Source of the DNA: an uncultured Verrucomicrobiota bacterium
GTDB lineage: Bacteria > Verrucomicrobiota > Verrucomicrobiia > Opitutales > Seribacteraceae
NCBI GenBank assembly: GCA_902618175.1
Contig: CACMZN010000007.1
Location: 1 to 64,000 of the forward strand
Length of the DNA stretch: 64,000 nucleotides
Direction of reading: 5' to 3'
Positions 38,406-49,739 of the stretch are shown here, piece by piece; positions within the stretch are counted from its first letter, which is position 1, and every line of letters starts with the position of its first letter. Under the pieces are notes generated by a model that saw only the letters and a list, made by a program, of their open reading frames with translations, was not told the origin of the DNA and did not search any database. The position numbers and the translations under genes were made by a program.

Positions 38406-39851
38406 ATGATAAGAAAAATTGCTCTCTTTCTTCTTGTAACGCTGTCTGCCAATTTGATTGCCACGGACCGTCCAAATGTTCTCTGGATTTACCTTGAGGA
38501 TGTCAGTGGATGGTTTAGTTGCTATGGGGATAAGGTCATAAAGACCCCACATATTGATTCTCTTGCTCAAAGCGGAATCCGTTTCAACCGCTTTTACACC
38601 TCGGCGGGAGTGTGCTCGGCGATGCGCTCGGGTACCATTCTCGGGATGATGCAGACAAGTGTAGGAGCTCATCAACACCGCAGTTGTCGCTCCACTTTCC
38701 GGGGCCAGGATATGGGCGAGTATGACAAGAACGTTTTGCCCGAGGGGGTTGAGCTTGTACCCAAGATTTTTCGGGATGCAGGTTACTATTCCTTCAATGT
38801 TGGGGGAAAGGATGACTTCAACTTTGAATTCGACTTGAATGAGATCTACGACCACTACGACGAAAAATGGAATTTCAAAGGGGCGAAGGATGGGTCGGAG
38901 TGGACAGGCCGGCCAAAAGGCAAGCCTTTCTTTGGACAGATTCAAATTTCCGGAGGAAAATCAGGTGGCCGGGTTAAGAGCATTGGCGTTTTAACGCCTC
39001 GCGATCGGGTTCCGGTTCCTCCCTATTATCCGGATATTCCGGAAGTTAGGGAAGAAATTGCCCACCACTATGACTGTCTGCTTTTCACCGATGACCAGGT
39101 AGGGCAGATTATCGCGGCCCTTAAGCGGGACGATCTTTACGACAATACGGTTATTTTCCTGATAAGCGATCATGGGTACAAACTGCATCGGCATAAACAG
39201 ATGCTTTACGAGGGGGGTATCAATATGCCTTGCATTGTAAGAGGGCCAGGGATCCAAGCCGGTCAGGTTCGGGATGACTTGATCAATAGCATTGACATTG
39301 CGCCGGCATCTCTCGCTGCCGCTGGCATATCCATTCCCAAAAAGATGGAAGGACAGGATTTCTTAGCCAAAGGCTATAAGCCAAAGAAGTACACCGTTTC
39401 CGCCCGTGACCGATGCGACTACACCATCGAGAAGATTCGGGCGGTGATCACGCCGCGTTTCAAATATCTACGCAACTACACCGATGATCGTCCGTTTATG
39501 CAACCCACCTACAAGGATGGATGGCCCGTATCAATCAAGTTTCGGGAAATGATGGCTGCTGGTGAAATGAACAAGACTCAGATGATCTTCTTCGATCCAG
39601 ATGGGAAGGATCCAGAGGAATTGTACGACCTTCGCAAAGATCCTCATGAAATCAAGAATTTGGCGAGAGACCCGAAATTTGCGAAGCATCTTGAAAAGCA
39701 TCGTGCTTACTTGGCGGAATGGATTAAGAAGACGGGTGACAAAGGACAGGAGCCCGAGTCGGACATCGGTTTGCTTTGCGCCCTCAAGCGATGGGGAGAG
39801 AAATGCGTAAATCCCGAGTACGATCGAGTGCGTCACTTGATCAGGGAATAA
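38406..39851 (+). CDS. Sulfatase
   Basis: RPNVLWIYLEDVSGWFSCYGDKVIKTPHIDSLAQSGIRF; CSAMRSGTILG; DNTVIFLISDHG. Confidence 0.92.
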   Translation: MIRKIALFLLVTLSANLIATDRPNVLWIYLEDVSGWFSCYGDKVIKTPHIDSLAQSGIRFNRFYTSAGVCSAMRSGTILGMMQTSVGAHQHRSCRSTFRGQDMGEYDKNVLPEGVELVPKIFRDAGYYSFNVGGKDDFNFEFDLNEIYDHYDEKWNFKGAKDGSEWTGRPKGKPFFGQIQISGGKSGGRVKSIGVLTPRDRVPVPPYYPDIPEVREEIAHHYDCLLFTDDQVGQIIAALKRDDLYDNTVIFLISDHGYKLHRHKQMLYEGGINMPCIVRGPGIQAGQVRDDLINSIDIAPASLAAAGISIPKKMEGQDFLAKGYKPKKYTVSARDRCDYTIEKIRAVITPRFKYLRNYTDDRPFMQPTYKDGWPVSIKFREMMAAGEMNKTQMIFFDPDGKDPEELYDLRKDPHEIKNLARDPKFAKHLEKHRAYLAEWIKKTGDKGQEPESDIGLLCALKRWGEKCVNPEYDRVRHLIRE

Positions 39852-39931
39852 TCTGCAATTGCCCCTTAGAAAAACGAAAAGAAAAAATAATTTACATATA
39901 GCCCCCTGAATTTCTGTAAGAAAACATTATC

Positions 39932-40891
39932 ATGAATCGTCGCAAGTTTGTAAAAGCCGTCGCCGTTTCCACAACTGCATTGTCAGCAACTTCAACCCAA
40001 GGTCTCCAGGCGAAGGAACATAAAGCTTTGGGAAAGAAGCGTTATCAGAATGGAGCTACCCATTGGCCCATTTGTTTGGACACTGCCACTCTGAGTAAAG
40101 AATTAAACCTCAAGGAAAAAGTCAAACTTGCGGCCAATGCCGGATTTGATGCCATCGAACCTTGGGATCGCGAATTACAGAAACATGAAGAGTCGGGTGG
40201 CAGCCTCAAGGATCTGGGCAAAGAAATTCGCGACCTGGGTCTGTATGTTCCCAGTGTCATTGGTCTATGGGGAGGACTGGCGCCTACAAAAGAAATTTTT
40301 AACCAGGAAATCGACATTCATAAGAAGCGTTTGCAAATGATTTCTGATATCGGCTCCGAGCATGTCCAGGTAATTCCGAAATTTGGTCGTGAAGAGCCTT
40401 TGGATAAAAAAGTTGCTGCATGGAGTTACAGTCAAGTTTGCGAAATGGCCAAGGATTACAATTTAAAGCCAGCAGCCATTTTCCTGAACATGGTTCGTGG
40501 ACTCGAACGCATGTCCGATGCCACGGCAATCGCTCTTGATTCTGATCAACCGGAAGCCATGATCATTCCCGATACCTACCATATGTTTCTTGCTGGAACC
40601 GGACCCAATGCCTTGGGTCGTCTTCGTGGTGACTTTATTGCTATCTTCCAATTTGCCGATGCCGGAAAAGAAGTTGAACCGATTTTGCATAAGGGAGTCG
40701 ATTCGCAACGGGTGTTACCGGGCGACGGCAAAATCGATCTCAAGGCCTATCTGACCAACCTGCAGAAAACCGGCTTTGATGGTTGTGTTTCGTTGGAACT
40801 TTATAATCCAGAATATCGGAAAAGAGAGCCGGTCGCCTTTTTAGAGGAGGCTTTGCATAAAACGGTTAAGGTGGTTGCTTCTGTAGGTTGA
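39932..40891 (+). CDS. Sugar phosphate isomerase/epimerase-like TIM barrel with Tat-like leader
   Basis: MNRRKFVKAVAVSTTALSA; LKEKVKLAANAGFDAIEPWDRE; KTGFDGCVSLELYNPEY. Confidence 0.85.
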   Translation: MNRRKFVKAVAVSTTALSATSTQGLQAKEHKALGKKRYQNGATHWPICLDTATLSKELNLKEKVKLAANAGFDAIEPWDRELQKHEESGGSLKDLGKEIRDLGLYVPSVIGLWGGLAPTKEIFNQEIDIHKKRLQMISDIGSEHVQVIPKFGREEPLDKKVAAWSYSQVCEMAKDYNLKPAAIFLNMVRGLERMSDATAIALDSDQPEAMIIPDTYHMFLAGTGPNALGRLRGDFIAIFQFADAGKEVEPILHKGVDSQRVLPGDGKIDLKAYLTNLQKTGFDGCVSLELYNPEYRKREPVAFLEEALHKTVKVVASVG

Positions 40892-41180
40892 TTCGTCTAT
40901 CTAAACTGATTTGTTTTGTCGTTTCGGTAGGTTGGATATTCTGATTATGGAAATCGACAGCGAAGTGTTTTGGGTGCGAAGACATAGAGCAGTGCAAATG
41001 CGAAGGCGACAAACCTAATTGACGATTTAGGAGATTAAAAAAGGTTTTACTTAAAGAACTTTTCTTCAATCTGTTTCGTTTCGCATTTTGTCCGCAATAG
41101 TCCAATAAATCAATTTATGAAAATTCATGCCGTCGCCGATACCATTAAGCTGAGAATCGGAAAGAAAAGCTGATATCTTC

Positions 41181-42590
41181 ATGAAAACAATCAATGCAAT
41201 GTTGGTAGGATTTCTACTCCTCGGTTCAATCCTCTTGTCCAAGACAGAGAACTTCCAGCCCAATGTGCTCTTCCTTTCAATTGATGACCTAAACGACTGG
41301 GTGGGCTTCATGGATGGACATCCTCAGACCAAGACGCCCAATATGGACGCCTTGGCCTTGCGTGGTCGCAATTTTACCAATGCTCACTGCTCGGTCCCCG
41401 TATGCACATCCTCCCGTAACTCGGTGATGTCGGGCATAGGGCCCATGACGCATGGCAGTTATGAAATCGGGCCTAAGTATGAGGAACTCCCCGCTCTTGC
41501 CGACGCACCCACCATTCAGGGTTATTTTAAGAGTTATGGCTATTACACCCTTTCGGGTGGGAAGGTATTGCACCATAATTTTGGGGGACGCTTAAGTAAT
41601 GATATTGACCAGTCTTTGGGCCGGGCTCATAGCCCGCGTCCCAAGAAACCGATGAGCCGCCCGGTAAGTTGGAGCGGAGCGTGGGATTGGGGAACCTATC
41701 CTAAAACGGATGCGAAGATGGGGGATATTCAATTGGCCAAATCTGCGGCCTTGGCCCTCAAGGAAGACTATGACAAACCTTTCTTCATGTCCGTCGGGTT
41801 CTTTCGTCCGCATGTTCCCCTTTTCGTACCGCCCGAATGGTTCGAGCTCTATGAGGAGGATAAGATCATTTTGCCCAATAACCCAAAGAATGATCTTGAC
41901 GACCTTCCAAAAAATTTCCTCTCCATCAATGACTATGCCGTGGCTCCAAGTCATCGTGAGGTTACAGAAAGTGGTAATCAGCGAAGCCTTACGCATGCAT
42001 ATCTTGCGTCGGTGAGTTTTGTGGATCATTGCGTGGGAATTGTATTGGACGCTCTGGAAGCAAGCTTGTATGCGGATAGCACCATCATCGTTTTATGGAG
42101 CGACCATGGGTTTCACCTCGGTGAGAAACAGCACTGGGCCAAGCGGACCTTGTGGGAAGAATCGACTCGTGTGCCTCTTCTTATCTCCGGTCCCGGAATC
42201 AAACCAGGCAAGGAATGCCGGGAACCCGCCAGCCTGCTCGATCTTTACCCTACATTGGTGGAAATGTGCAACCTGCCCAACAATGACCGGCTTGAAGGAA
42301 TTTCCTTGGTCCCTCAGCTAAAAGATCCAAATGCAGCGAGGAAGCATCCTGCAATCACGTCCTCTTATTTTGGCAATCATTCGATACGTACCCGTGACTG
42401 GAGAATGATCTCCTACGAAGACGGAGCCAAGGAACTCTACGACCACCGGACCGACCCGGACGAATTTGTAAACCTAGCTACAGATCCAAGGCATCAGACT
42501 ATGATCAAACAATTGGCCAAGTGGTTACCCGAAAATTCTGCACCTGAGTTTAAGGAAAAGTCGGAGCGCCGATCTTTGAGAGAGAAATGA
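41181..42590 (+). CDS. Sulfatase (iduronate-2-sulfatase-like)
   Basis: PNVLFLSIDDLNDWVGFMDGHPQTKTPNMDALALRG; CTSSRNSVMSG; VGFFRPHVPLFVPPEWF. Confidence 0.93.
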   Translation: MKTINAMLVGFLLLGSILLSKTENFQPNVLFLSIDDLNDWVGFMDGHPQTKTPNMDALALRGRNFTNAHCSVPVCTSSRNSVMSGIGPMTHGSYEIGPKYEELPALADAPTIQGYFKSYGYYTLSGGKVLHHNFGGRLSNDIDQSLGRAHSPRPKKPMSRPVSWSGAWDWGTYPKTDAKMGDIQLAKSAALALKEDYDKPFFMSVGFFRPHVPLFVPPEWFELYEEDKIILPNNPKNDLDDLPKNFLSINDYAVAPSHREVTESGNQRSLTHAYLASVSFVDHCVGIVLDALEASLYADSTIIVLWSDHGFHLGEKQHWAKRTLWEESTRVPLLISGPGIKPGKECREPASLLDLYPTLVEMCNLPNNDRLEGISLVPQLKDPNAARKHPAITSSYFGNHSIRTRDWRMISYEDGAKELYDHRTDPDEFVNLATDPRHQTMIKQLAKWLPENSAPEFKEKSERRSLREK

Positions 42591-42793
42591 TAAATACCTT
42601 ACGCAATGCAAACAACCAGCCCTCATTCGGAATAGGAACTCATATTTCACATAAAACGATGATTTTACTTCACCCGCAAGTCATGTCCTTGAACGAGCAA
42701 CTCTTTTGACATCGCACTTGCCACCCGTATGGGTAATCCGTAATTACAATCCACACTCCCAATCTTTTAAAATCAATCCAAGATCCCTTGCAT

Positions 42794-44122
42794 ATGACTG
42801 TATCAACATCCATTTTACCTGATAAACTTCATGAATATCCTCAACAAGAAGTAATCGACGGATCCGAAGGAAAATCCACATCGATTCTTGAGGACTGTTT
42901 GAACCAAAACGACGGAGTTTTACAACTTTTGCATCGCTACGCGGGTCGAACTTTCTGTACTCCTGGGAAGCGGATTCGCCTTAATGAGAAATCTTATTAT
43001 CCGGATTACATGGACGGTACGGGTCTTGATGAAATCTGGATGGGTTGTACCGTTCCCATTGTGACGGGAGTCATCGACACTCGTACTGGCAAACCTCCCT
43101 TTCGTGAGGGTGAATCTCATGTTTTGACACCGAGTGGGCAGGTAATCTCTCTTCAGGATTTGATCCTCGCTCATCCCGAGGCGGTCATGGGAGAAAAGAT
43201 CACAGCTTTTTCGAAGTCGCTCTATGGAAATCCGACTTGGCCGATCGTATCCAAAAAATTCGACAATTTGAATCCGATTCCTCATCACCTTCACTGGTCC
43301 AAGTGGGAAGTATATGACATCAATTCCTTTGACAATCCAAGTGTGAGCCCATCTCATTATCATACCACGGCAATGGGACTTTATCCGTTCGTAAGCAAAG
43401 ATCAGTTTCTTGCCTGCATGAAATCCTTCGGACAGGGTCAGTACAACGGGGTTCGTCACCTTTCTCCGCATGTAATGATGCAACTTGACAACGGTTTTGT
43501 GATGCCAAATGGCGTGCTGCATTCCCCTACGAATCTCTGTACGCATGAGGTTCATGTTACCATGGACGAGCATTTCCTCGCGGAGGACCTTACGCTTGAC
43601 GGAAGGATCGGAGCCGCTGATGCGTTTTATGCATGTCGCGAAAATGACTATCCGAAGGATCGTCATCAGGACTGGGAGTACCTGGTTGAAAAATTCGACT
43701 TTGAAGCGAATCAGGATCCGGATTTTGTCCTTAAGAATTCTCGTCCTGCCATCACTGCCGAAGAATTCACAAGTGATGGAGTCGAAGCGAGATGGATTGT
43801 ATACGGCGAGGTACTCGGCGACCAGAAAGTATCGATTCTTCGACTTACCGTAGAGCCGGGGGCCAAAATGATGTTTTGCCCTGAAAGTCCCACACTTTTC
43901 CACACCAATGGGGGAAATGGACGCGTTGGAAAGTTAGAAGTCAGATATCACCAGAATATGGTTCTTGGTGAGATTTATCCCGAAATCGGATTCATTACTC
44001 AATCTGCGCTTTCTAAGGGCGGTGTGGAAGTTGCGAATTCAGGCCCCGAACCGTTGGTGCTTACCTTTGACTTTCCTCAAAACGCTCATACCCGGATACC
44101 CGGTATTCCCTCTTCAAATTAG
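42794..44122 (+). CDS. Putative cupin-like protein of unknown function
   Basis: 443-444-aa ORF without close recognised family; SHYHTTAMGLYPF, CTHEVHVTMDEHFL, VEPGAKMMFCPESPTLFHTNGGNGRVGKLEV resemble cupin-type beta strands. Confidence 0.5.
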   Translation: MTVSTSILPDKLHEYPQQEVIDGSEGKSTSILEDCLNQNDGVLQLLHRYAGRTFCTPGKRIRLNEKSYYPDYMDGTGLDEIWMGCTVPIVTGVIDTRTGKPPFREGESHVLTPSGQVISLQDLILAHPEAVMGEKITAFSKSLYGNPTWPIVSKKFDNLNPIPHHLHWSKWEVYDINSFDNPSVSPSHYHTTAMGLYPFVSKDQFLACMKSFGQGQYNGVRHLSPHVMMQLDNGFVMPNGVLHSPTNLCTHEVHVTMDEHFLAEDLTLDGRIGAADAFYACRENDYPKDRHQDWEYLVEKFDFEANQDPDFVLKNSRPAITAEEFTSDGVEARWIVYGEVLGDQKVSILRLTVEPGAKMMFCPESPTLFHTNGGNGRVGKLEVRYHQNMVLGEIYPEIGFITQSALSKGGVEVANSGPEPLVLTFDFPQNAHTRIPGIPSSN

Positions 44123-44288
44123 TCAGGAAAAGCTGTTTGCGCATCCCACAATCGGCGCAAATTTTCGAACTGTGCTTGTTGCATGGAATGAGACATCCCC
44201 TCCATATTCAAAAGCAAAGAGAGATGAATCCATTTGAACTTTCAATTGAACCCTCGTAACGGAGTATTATTCCATTAATTTTTTTCTA

Positions 44289-45749
44289 ATGATACTTTCG
44301 TCCCTTCACTTTCCATTCCTCATCCTCTTAAGTTGTACACCAGCCTTGTCAAAGCCTAATGTTCTCTTTCTCGGAATTGACGACTTGAATGATTGGATCG
44401 GTTGCCTCGGTGGGCATCCTCAAGTGAAGACCCCAAACCTCGACAGGCTCGCGGCGAGGGGAACCTTGTTTACCAACGCCCACTGCCAAGCTCCCGTCTG
44501 CAACCCATCCCGCACCTCGGTGATGCTGGGTCTTAGGCCATCCACAACGGGTATTTATTCCCTGCAACCATCCTTCAAAAAAGTGCCCAAATATGCCAAC
44601 CAGGTAACGATCCCGAAGGCGTTCAAACTGAACGGCTACACCACCTCGACCTTGGGCAAGATTTATCACGCAGCATTGCCCAAGGGAGAGTTCGACAGAG
44701 CGGGCGTCCGTCCTCCTCTCCCCAACCGGTTTCCTGATGAAAAATTGGTAAATACTCCCAAGAATCATAAGTTAGTGGATTGGGGAATTTGGCCGCCCAT
44801 GGATTCGGATCAATTGGATTACAAGACAGCGGACTGGGTAGTGAATGAATTCTCCCAAATGCCTAAGGATCCTTTCTTTATGGCGGTTGGCTTTTTCCGT
44901 CCGCATATTCCCCTCTATGCATCGCAGGAATGGTTTGATCTATATCCGGAGGATTCCCTGGTTCTTCCTCCTATTCGTCGTGATGACCGTAAGGATACTC
45001 CTCGCTTTTCCTGGTATCTGCACTGGGAACTACCCGAGCCACGTCTGAAGTTTCTGGATGAGAGTAAACAAGTGAAGAACAAGGTTCGTTCCTACTTGGC
45101 CTCGGTGAGCTTTGTGGATTCCCAAGTGGGGAGGGTCTTGGACGCCTTGAAAGAGAGCGGTTTGGAGGATAGCACAATTATCGTCTGTTGGTCCGACCAC
45201 GGCTATCATTTAGGCGAAAAGGAAATCACCGGGAAGAATACCCTGTGGGATCCCACCACCCGTGTTCCTCTTATGTTCGCCGGACCGGGTATATCCAAAG
45301 GTGCCCGTTGTGGGCGTCCTGCCGAGTTGTTGGATATTTACCCAACTCTGGCTGAGTTATGTGGATTGAAATCAGTTCCTCGGGAAATTGAAGGTCTTAG
45401 TTTGGTTCCTCAACTCAAGAATGCCAAGGCTCCCCGTTCCCGTCCCGCCATGACCTCACATGGTCCTGGAAACGATTCCGTACGGACCGAAACTCATCGT
45501 TACATTCGCTACGCCGACGGATCGGAAGAACTCTACGACATGAGAAAAGACCCTCATGAATTTAAAAATTTGGCATCCGATCCCAAAACTAAGAAACTTA
45601 GAAAAAAACTGGCTACCTATTTTCCCATGAACCCGGCAAAGCCGGTGGAGGGGAGCAATGCCCGTCTAATTGAGCGAAAAAAGGATGGCTCGGTTTACTG
45701 GCAAAACTCCTTGATTGAAAAAGACGCCAAAATTCCGGAATATGAATAG
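44289..45749 (+). CDS. Sulfatase (iduronate-2-sulfatase-like)
   Basis: PNVLFLGIDDLNDWIGCLGGHPQVKTPNLDRLAARG; CNPSRTSVMLGLRPSTTGIY; VGFFRPHIPLYASQEWF. Confidence 0.93.
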   Translation: MILSSLHFPFLILLSCTPALSKPNVLFLGIDDLNDWIGCLGGHPQVKTPNLDRLAARGTLFTNAHCQAPVCNPSRTSVMLGLRPSTTGIYSLQPSFKKVPKYANQVTIPKAFKLNGYTTSTLGKIYHAALPKGEFDRAGVRPPLPNRFPDEKLVNTPKNHKLVDWGIWPPMDSDQLDYKTADWVVNEFSQMPKDPFFMAVGFFRPHIPLYASQEWFDLYPEDSLVLPPIRRDDRKDTPRFSWYLHWELPEPRLKFLDESKQVKNKVRSYLASVSFVDSQVGRVLDALKESGLEDSTIIVCWSDHGYHLGEKEITGKNTLWDPTTRVPLMFAGPGISKGARCGRPAELLDIYPTLAELCGLKSVPREIEGLSLVPQLKNAKAPRSRPAMTSHGPGNDSVRTETHRYIRYADGSEELYDMRKDPHEFKNLASDPKTKKLRKKLATYFPMNPAKPVEGSNARLIERKKDGSVYWQNSLIEKDAKIPEYE

Positions 45750-45756
45750 TTCCAAT

Positions 45757-48367
45757 TTACGGATTAACGAATAAATCCGAGGTAACCACTTCGACCACTA
45801 AGTCTCGAAAACCAAGATTCTCTTTTTCAACCTTTTCAAGAATACGGTCGATTTCCGGACGATCTGAAATCCCCATCTGCCGACCCAGTGCATATTCCAT
45901 GAGTTTGTTGGTCAGGGCACGCGCAAATTTTGAATGCTGGTCACGGAAATGCCACATAAATTCTCCCACATCCTTGAATTCCTTACCTCCTGGCAGAACT
46001 CCAGATGCGTCAATTTCTTTCCTTAGTCCATAAGTCGAACGGTAGCGTCCGATGGCGTCAAAGTTTTCAAGAGCAAATCCCAAGGGGTCGATCTTACGGT
46101 GACACTCGGCACAAGTTGGATCAGAACGATGCTTCTCCATTTGATCCCGAATGGTAGTGGATCCACGTATGTCCGGTTCAATTGCTTCAATATCGGGCGG
46201 GGGGGGGAGAGGGAGGAGTTCCGAGAATATTTTCCAGTAGCCAGACTCCCCTAATGATTGGGGATGTGTCCACTCCGTTCGCAGTGACCGTGTGAATCGA
46301 AGCCTGCCCAAGTAAGCCGCCCCGTGGATGTCCGTTGGTGTTAACTTTAATAAAAGAGTCTGGAGACTTGAATCTGGAACTTGGTAGATCGATTTGATAA
46401 TGACGGGCCAAAGCAGGATTCATGAACGAGTACTCAGCAGTGAGAAATTCGGACGTGGGTAAGTTCTTATCGAGAATATGACGAAAGAAAATATGGGTTT
46501 CCTCGTGCATGGCAGTAGCGAGATCGTCGGTGTAGTATTCCCTGAAGCGATTCTGATCGGGTGGGGTGGTTCCCAAATTATCTAGGGTAAGCCAGGCGTC
46601 CAGAAAGCCGTCCACAAACCGGTTTGACTTTGAATCTCCGAGCAGACGTTCAGTCTGTTCTTTAAGGACGGCGGGATTGGAAAGCTCACCTTTACGGGCC
46701 AAGGTAAATAATTCGCGATCAGGCATCGAGGACCAGAGAAAATAACTTAGACGCGAAGCAATCGCATACGGATCAATTTTTTTCGTCTCAGGTTCCGGTT
46801 CTTCCTGTAAGTAAATAAAATGAGGGGAGCATAGGGCTGCCTTTAGTGAATCCTTAAATGCTTGCCAGGAATCGATCCCCTTGGATTTACGGGCTTGATA
46901 AACTCCGTAAATGGCATCGATTTGGGTTTCTGTAGGGGGACGACGATAAGCCTTTTTGAGAAAATCCGACAATTGAGTACGAATCATACCCGGTTCATAG
47001 GTAGTTCCTCCAAGAATTTCCTTGTGCGTACGAGTGGGCCAGTGATCAATGATCGGTCCGCTCAGGAAAAGGTGATGAATCCTAACCTGTGGAAGTTTGG
47101 CATGTTGAAGACCGTATACTAAATTTTCATTTCCGGTGGAGAGGGGAGGCAGGCCGTCTCTAAGTCGGAGAAACTGGGCTGCTTCAATGTGGGCAACTCG
47201 GGTAAGGTGTGATCCATTCAGAAAGATTAGGCGAGGAGTGGATCCACGGTTTAGCCAAATGCGGGCATGGTACTTTTTTCTTTTCCCGTCCACCATTTCG
47301 AAGCGAGCCAATTTGGGCTCAAGTGGCTGAGGCAAATGAAGAGGGCCAACTTTGATATTGCCCGGCACTACGGCGAGACGAAACGGTTCGTCCGTTCGGG
47401 TACGGGCAAAGTTTTTCTCATAGGGTGGTACCCGGTAAAGGGCGGTGGCATCAAAAGCGAAGAAGTAGTATCCATCAAATGGCACGCCTTCTGAAAAGTC
47501 AGACATGTATGCATAGGAACCCATATGTCGCTGGGACCTGGGATGTTCGTAAAGGCGGATATGATTGGGAATGTTTTCCACGTCACGCAGAATGGATTCG
47601 AAATTTTCAGTCAGCGATTTCCGGCGCATGGCGAGTTTTTCTGGGGACATTGAATCTGTCATGCCCTTTAAGCCCCAACTCACGGATTTAAGCGGTTCAT
47701 CTATCAATTCTCGTTTCTGCACACTGGTCATGAACCCGGTGAATTCACCCTGTTCGAAATTACCGTTTTGAATCCATTCCCTAGAAACGGGCTTGTTGAG
47801 CGAGGGCAGGGCTTTTTCAACCACTAGATCCGAGGCTCGTAAATATTGATCGAGCAAAAAACCCGATGTGATTAAGGCGTGCCCCTGATTGTCAAGGTGA
47901 TGTATCTCCTTATCCGATGGGAAGCCTTCAGTCGGATCAAAGGAATCGGTGTTGAGATGAAAAAGATCACTTACGGTATGAAGATATTCTCTGCGGTTGA
48001 GGCGTCGAAGGACGGTCTCTCCGCCGGTGTTCTCACGCTTTGCTTGAGCCTCTGCAATCGCTGAAGTGAGCCAGGCCACAACTTTTTTTACTTCAGAAGG
48101 ATCGGGTCGAGGTTCCTCCTCGGGAGGCATCTCCCCAAGGTTTAACTGGTCAAGAATATCCTGAAAGAGGAGCAGATCCTCGTCATTTTGAATGGGGTGT
48201 GTGAGTTGGTCATAGCGCCGGTCCGCTTTTTGCTTTTCCGGACCGTGGCACTTGAAGCAGTGATTTTGCAAAAAGGGTGTAATTGTGGAATCAAAATGAA
48301 CATTGGCATGTATGCTCGTCAACACACAGAAAACACCGAATATGTACAGAGACAATTTTCTGCCCAT
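45757..48367 (-). pseudogene. DUF1592-type cytochrome-like exported protein, interrupted by +1 frameshift at C9 tract (46199-46207)
   Basis: ORF 46187-48367 ends ...[20 protein letters not shown] 45757-46311 continues [53 protein letters not shown] in the other frame; with C8 the reading frame is continuous (2610 nt). Confidence 0.85.
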
Positions 48368-48380
48368 AGTGCAAATCGTC

Positions 48381-49634
48381 CTAAAGGGTTAAGGTTCCAG
48401 TGGAATGAGCGAAGGTTTCATCCTCTACACCCAATTGATTTAGGATTGAAAGATATAAGTTTGATAAAGGAACCCGCTTGTTCTTGGTTGAGGGCATAAC
48501 CAAATGCGAACCAGTTTGGTAGCCTCGACCGGCCATCAAAATGGGAAGGTTGTTGTTGGTATGGGCATTCCCGTTACCCATACCACTACCAAATAAAACA
48601 GTCGTTTCATCCAATAGCGAGGAACCGTTTGGAGATTTGGTGGATTTAAGCTGTTCAAGGAAATTGGAAAAACATTCCATTTGATAAAGTTCGAGAGCAA
48701 GCAGAGCCTCAATATTCTCACCCTTCTGTCCATGATGAGAGTAGGCGTGATATCCGTTACTCAGACCAAGCAATCTGGTATTGAACTGAGCTCCAGCCAT
48801 TTCGAAGCTCGCGATCCGCGTGGAGTCAGTCTCCAAGGCGAGGGCAATAAGTTTATATAGGACGGGTATGTCTTCAACAAGGTTTCGGTTGGCTGGCTCT
48901 TCGATTGGGGCATCAGGCTTAGGAACCGAGTACCATTTTTCCCTCTGCTGAATGCCCGTTTCGACTTCGCGAATCGAAGTGAAGTATTCATCAAGTTTTT
49001 CACGGTCTCTTCCGTTTAACCGTTTGCCGAGCCTACGGGCATCTTCCAGCGAGGCATCAAGTATGGATTTACCAAGATCGAATTGTTGAAGAACCAGATG
49101 GTTATTCATGGACTTCTCTTGAATGAAAAGCTTGCGAAAGAGATGTTTCGGTCCTTCAATCGGTGGAACCCGGACACCCGAGCGTGTCCAAGACATTTGG
49201 CAGCCTCCGTGCAAACCGTTCTCAGAACCAACCACCAAGGAAGGAAAGCGGGTATTGAAACCAAAGACTTCCGCCGCTCGTTGATCGAGGGAAAGGTTCC
49301 CATTGGGCATCGATGAGGCTTGCGAGTGCTTCACACCGGAGAGAAAGGAATGAACTGCATAATGTCCACCTTTCACACCATGATCCAGATTAGAGAAAAC
49401 CGTAAGTTGCTCGAGATGGTTCTTCAATGGTTGAAGAGCTTTTGGAAGCAAGCGTATGGGACCCGGATCTTCAGGAAAGAAATGGGAGGCGTGAAATCCA
49501 AATGAATTGCCTATGCAGACTAATCTTTTAGTACCCTGGCTAGTTGAGACCAACTTATTTGGCAAACCAATGGATTCCATGACCGGTAAGGCCAAGGCGC
49601 CCAGAGAACTTTTCAAGAATACTCTCCTGTTCAT
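48381..49634 (-). CDS. DUF1552 exported protein
   Basis: [48 protein letters not shown]. Confidence 0.9.
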   Translation of the reverse strand: MNRRVFLKSSLGALALPVMESIGLPNKLVSTSQGTKRLVCIGNSFGFHASHFFPEDPGPIRLLPKALQPLKNHLEQLTVFSNLDHGVKGGHYAVHSFLSGVKHSQASSMPNGNLSLDQRAAEVFGFNTRFPSLVVGSENGLHGGCQMSWTRSGVRVPPIEGPKHLFRKLFIQEKSMNNHLVLQQFDLGKSILDASLEDARRLGKRLNGRDREKLDEYFTSIREVETGIQQREKWYSVPKPDAPIEEPANRNLVEDIPVLYKLIALALETDSTRIASFEMAGAQFNTRLLGLSNGYHAYSHHGQKGENIEALLALELYQMECFSNFLEQLKSTKSPNGSSLLDETTVLFGSGMGNGNAHTNNNLPILMAGRGYQTGSHLVMPSTKNKRVPLSNLYLSILNQLGVEDETFAHSTGTLTL

Positions 49635-49739
49635 CGCGGTAATATTTTAATTCGAAAATTTATTTGAGCAAACCTTAAGCAATTTCTTTCAGTGGATTCT
49701 CATCACAAAGAATTGCTTCTTGCGAGGAGTACTGAGATA

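Noticed and set aside
42920-43903. 327-aa antisense ORF opposite the cupin-like gene
   Set aside because: Sense frame has better composition and cupin-like motifs; antisense shows no domain pattern and odd Arg/Ile/Met composition
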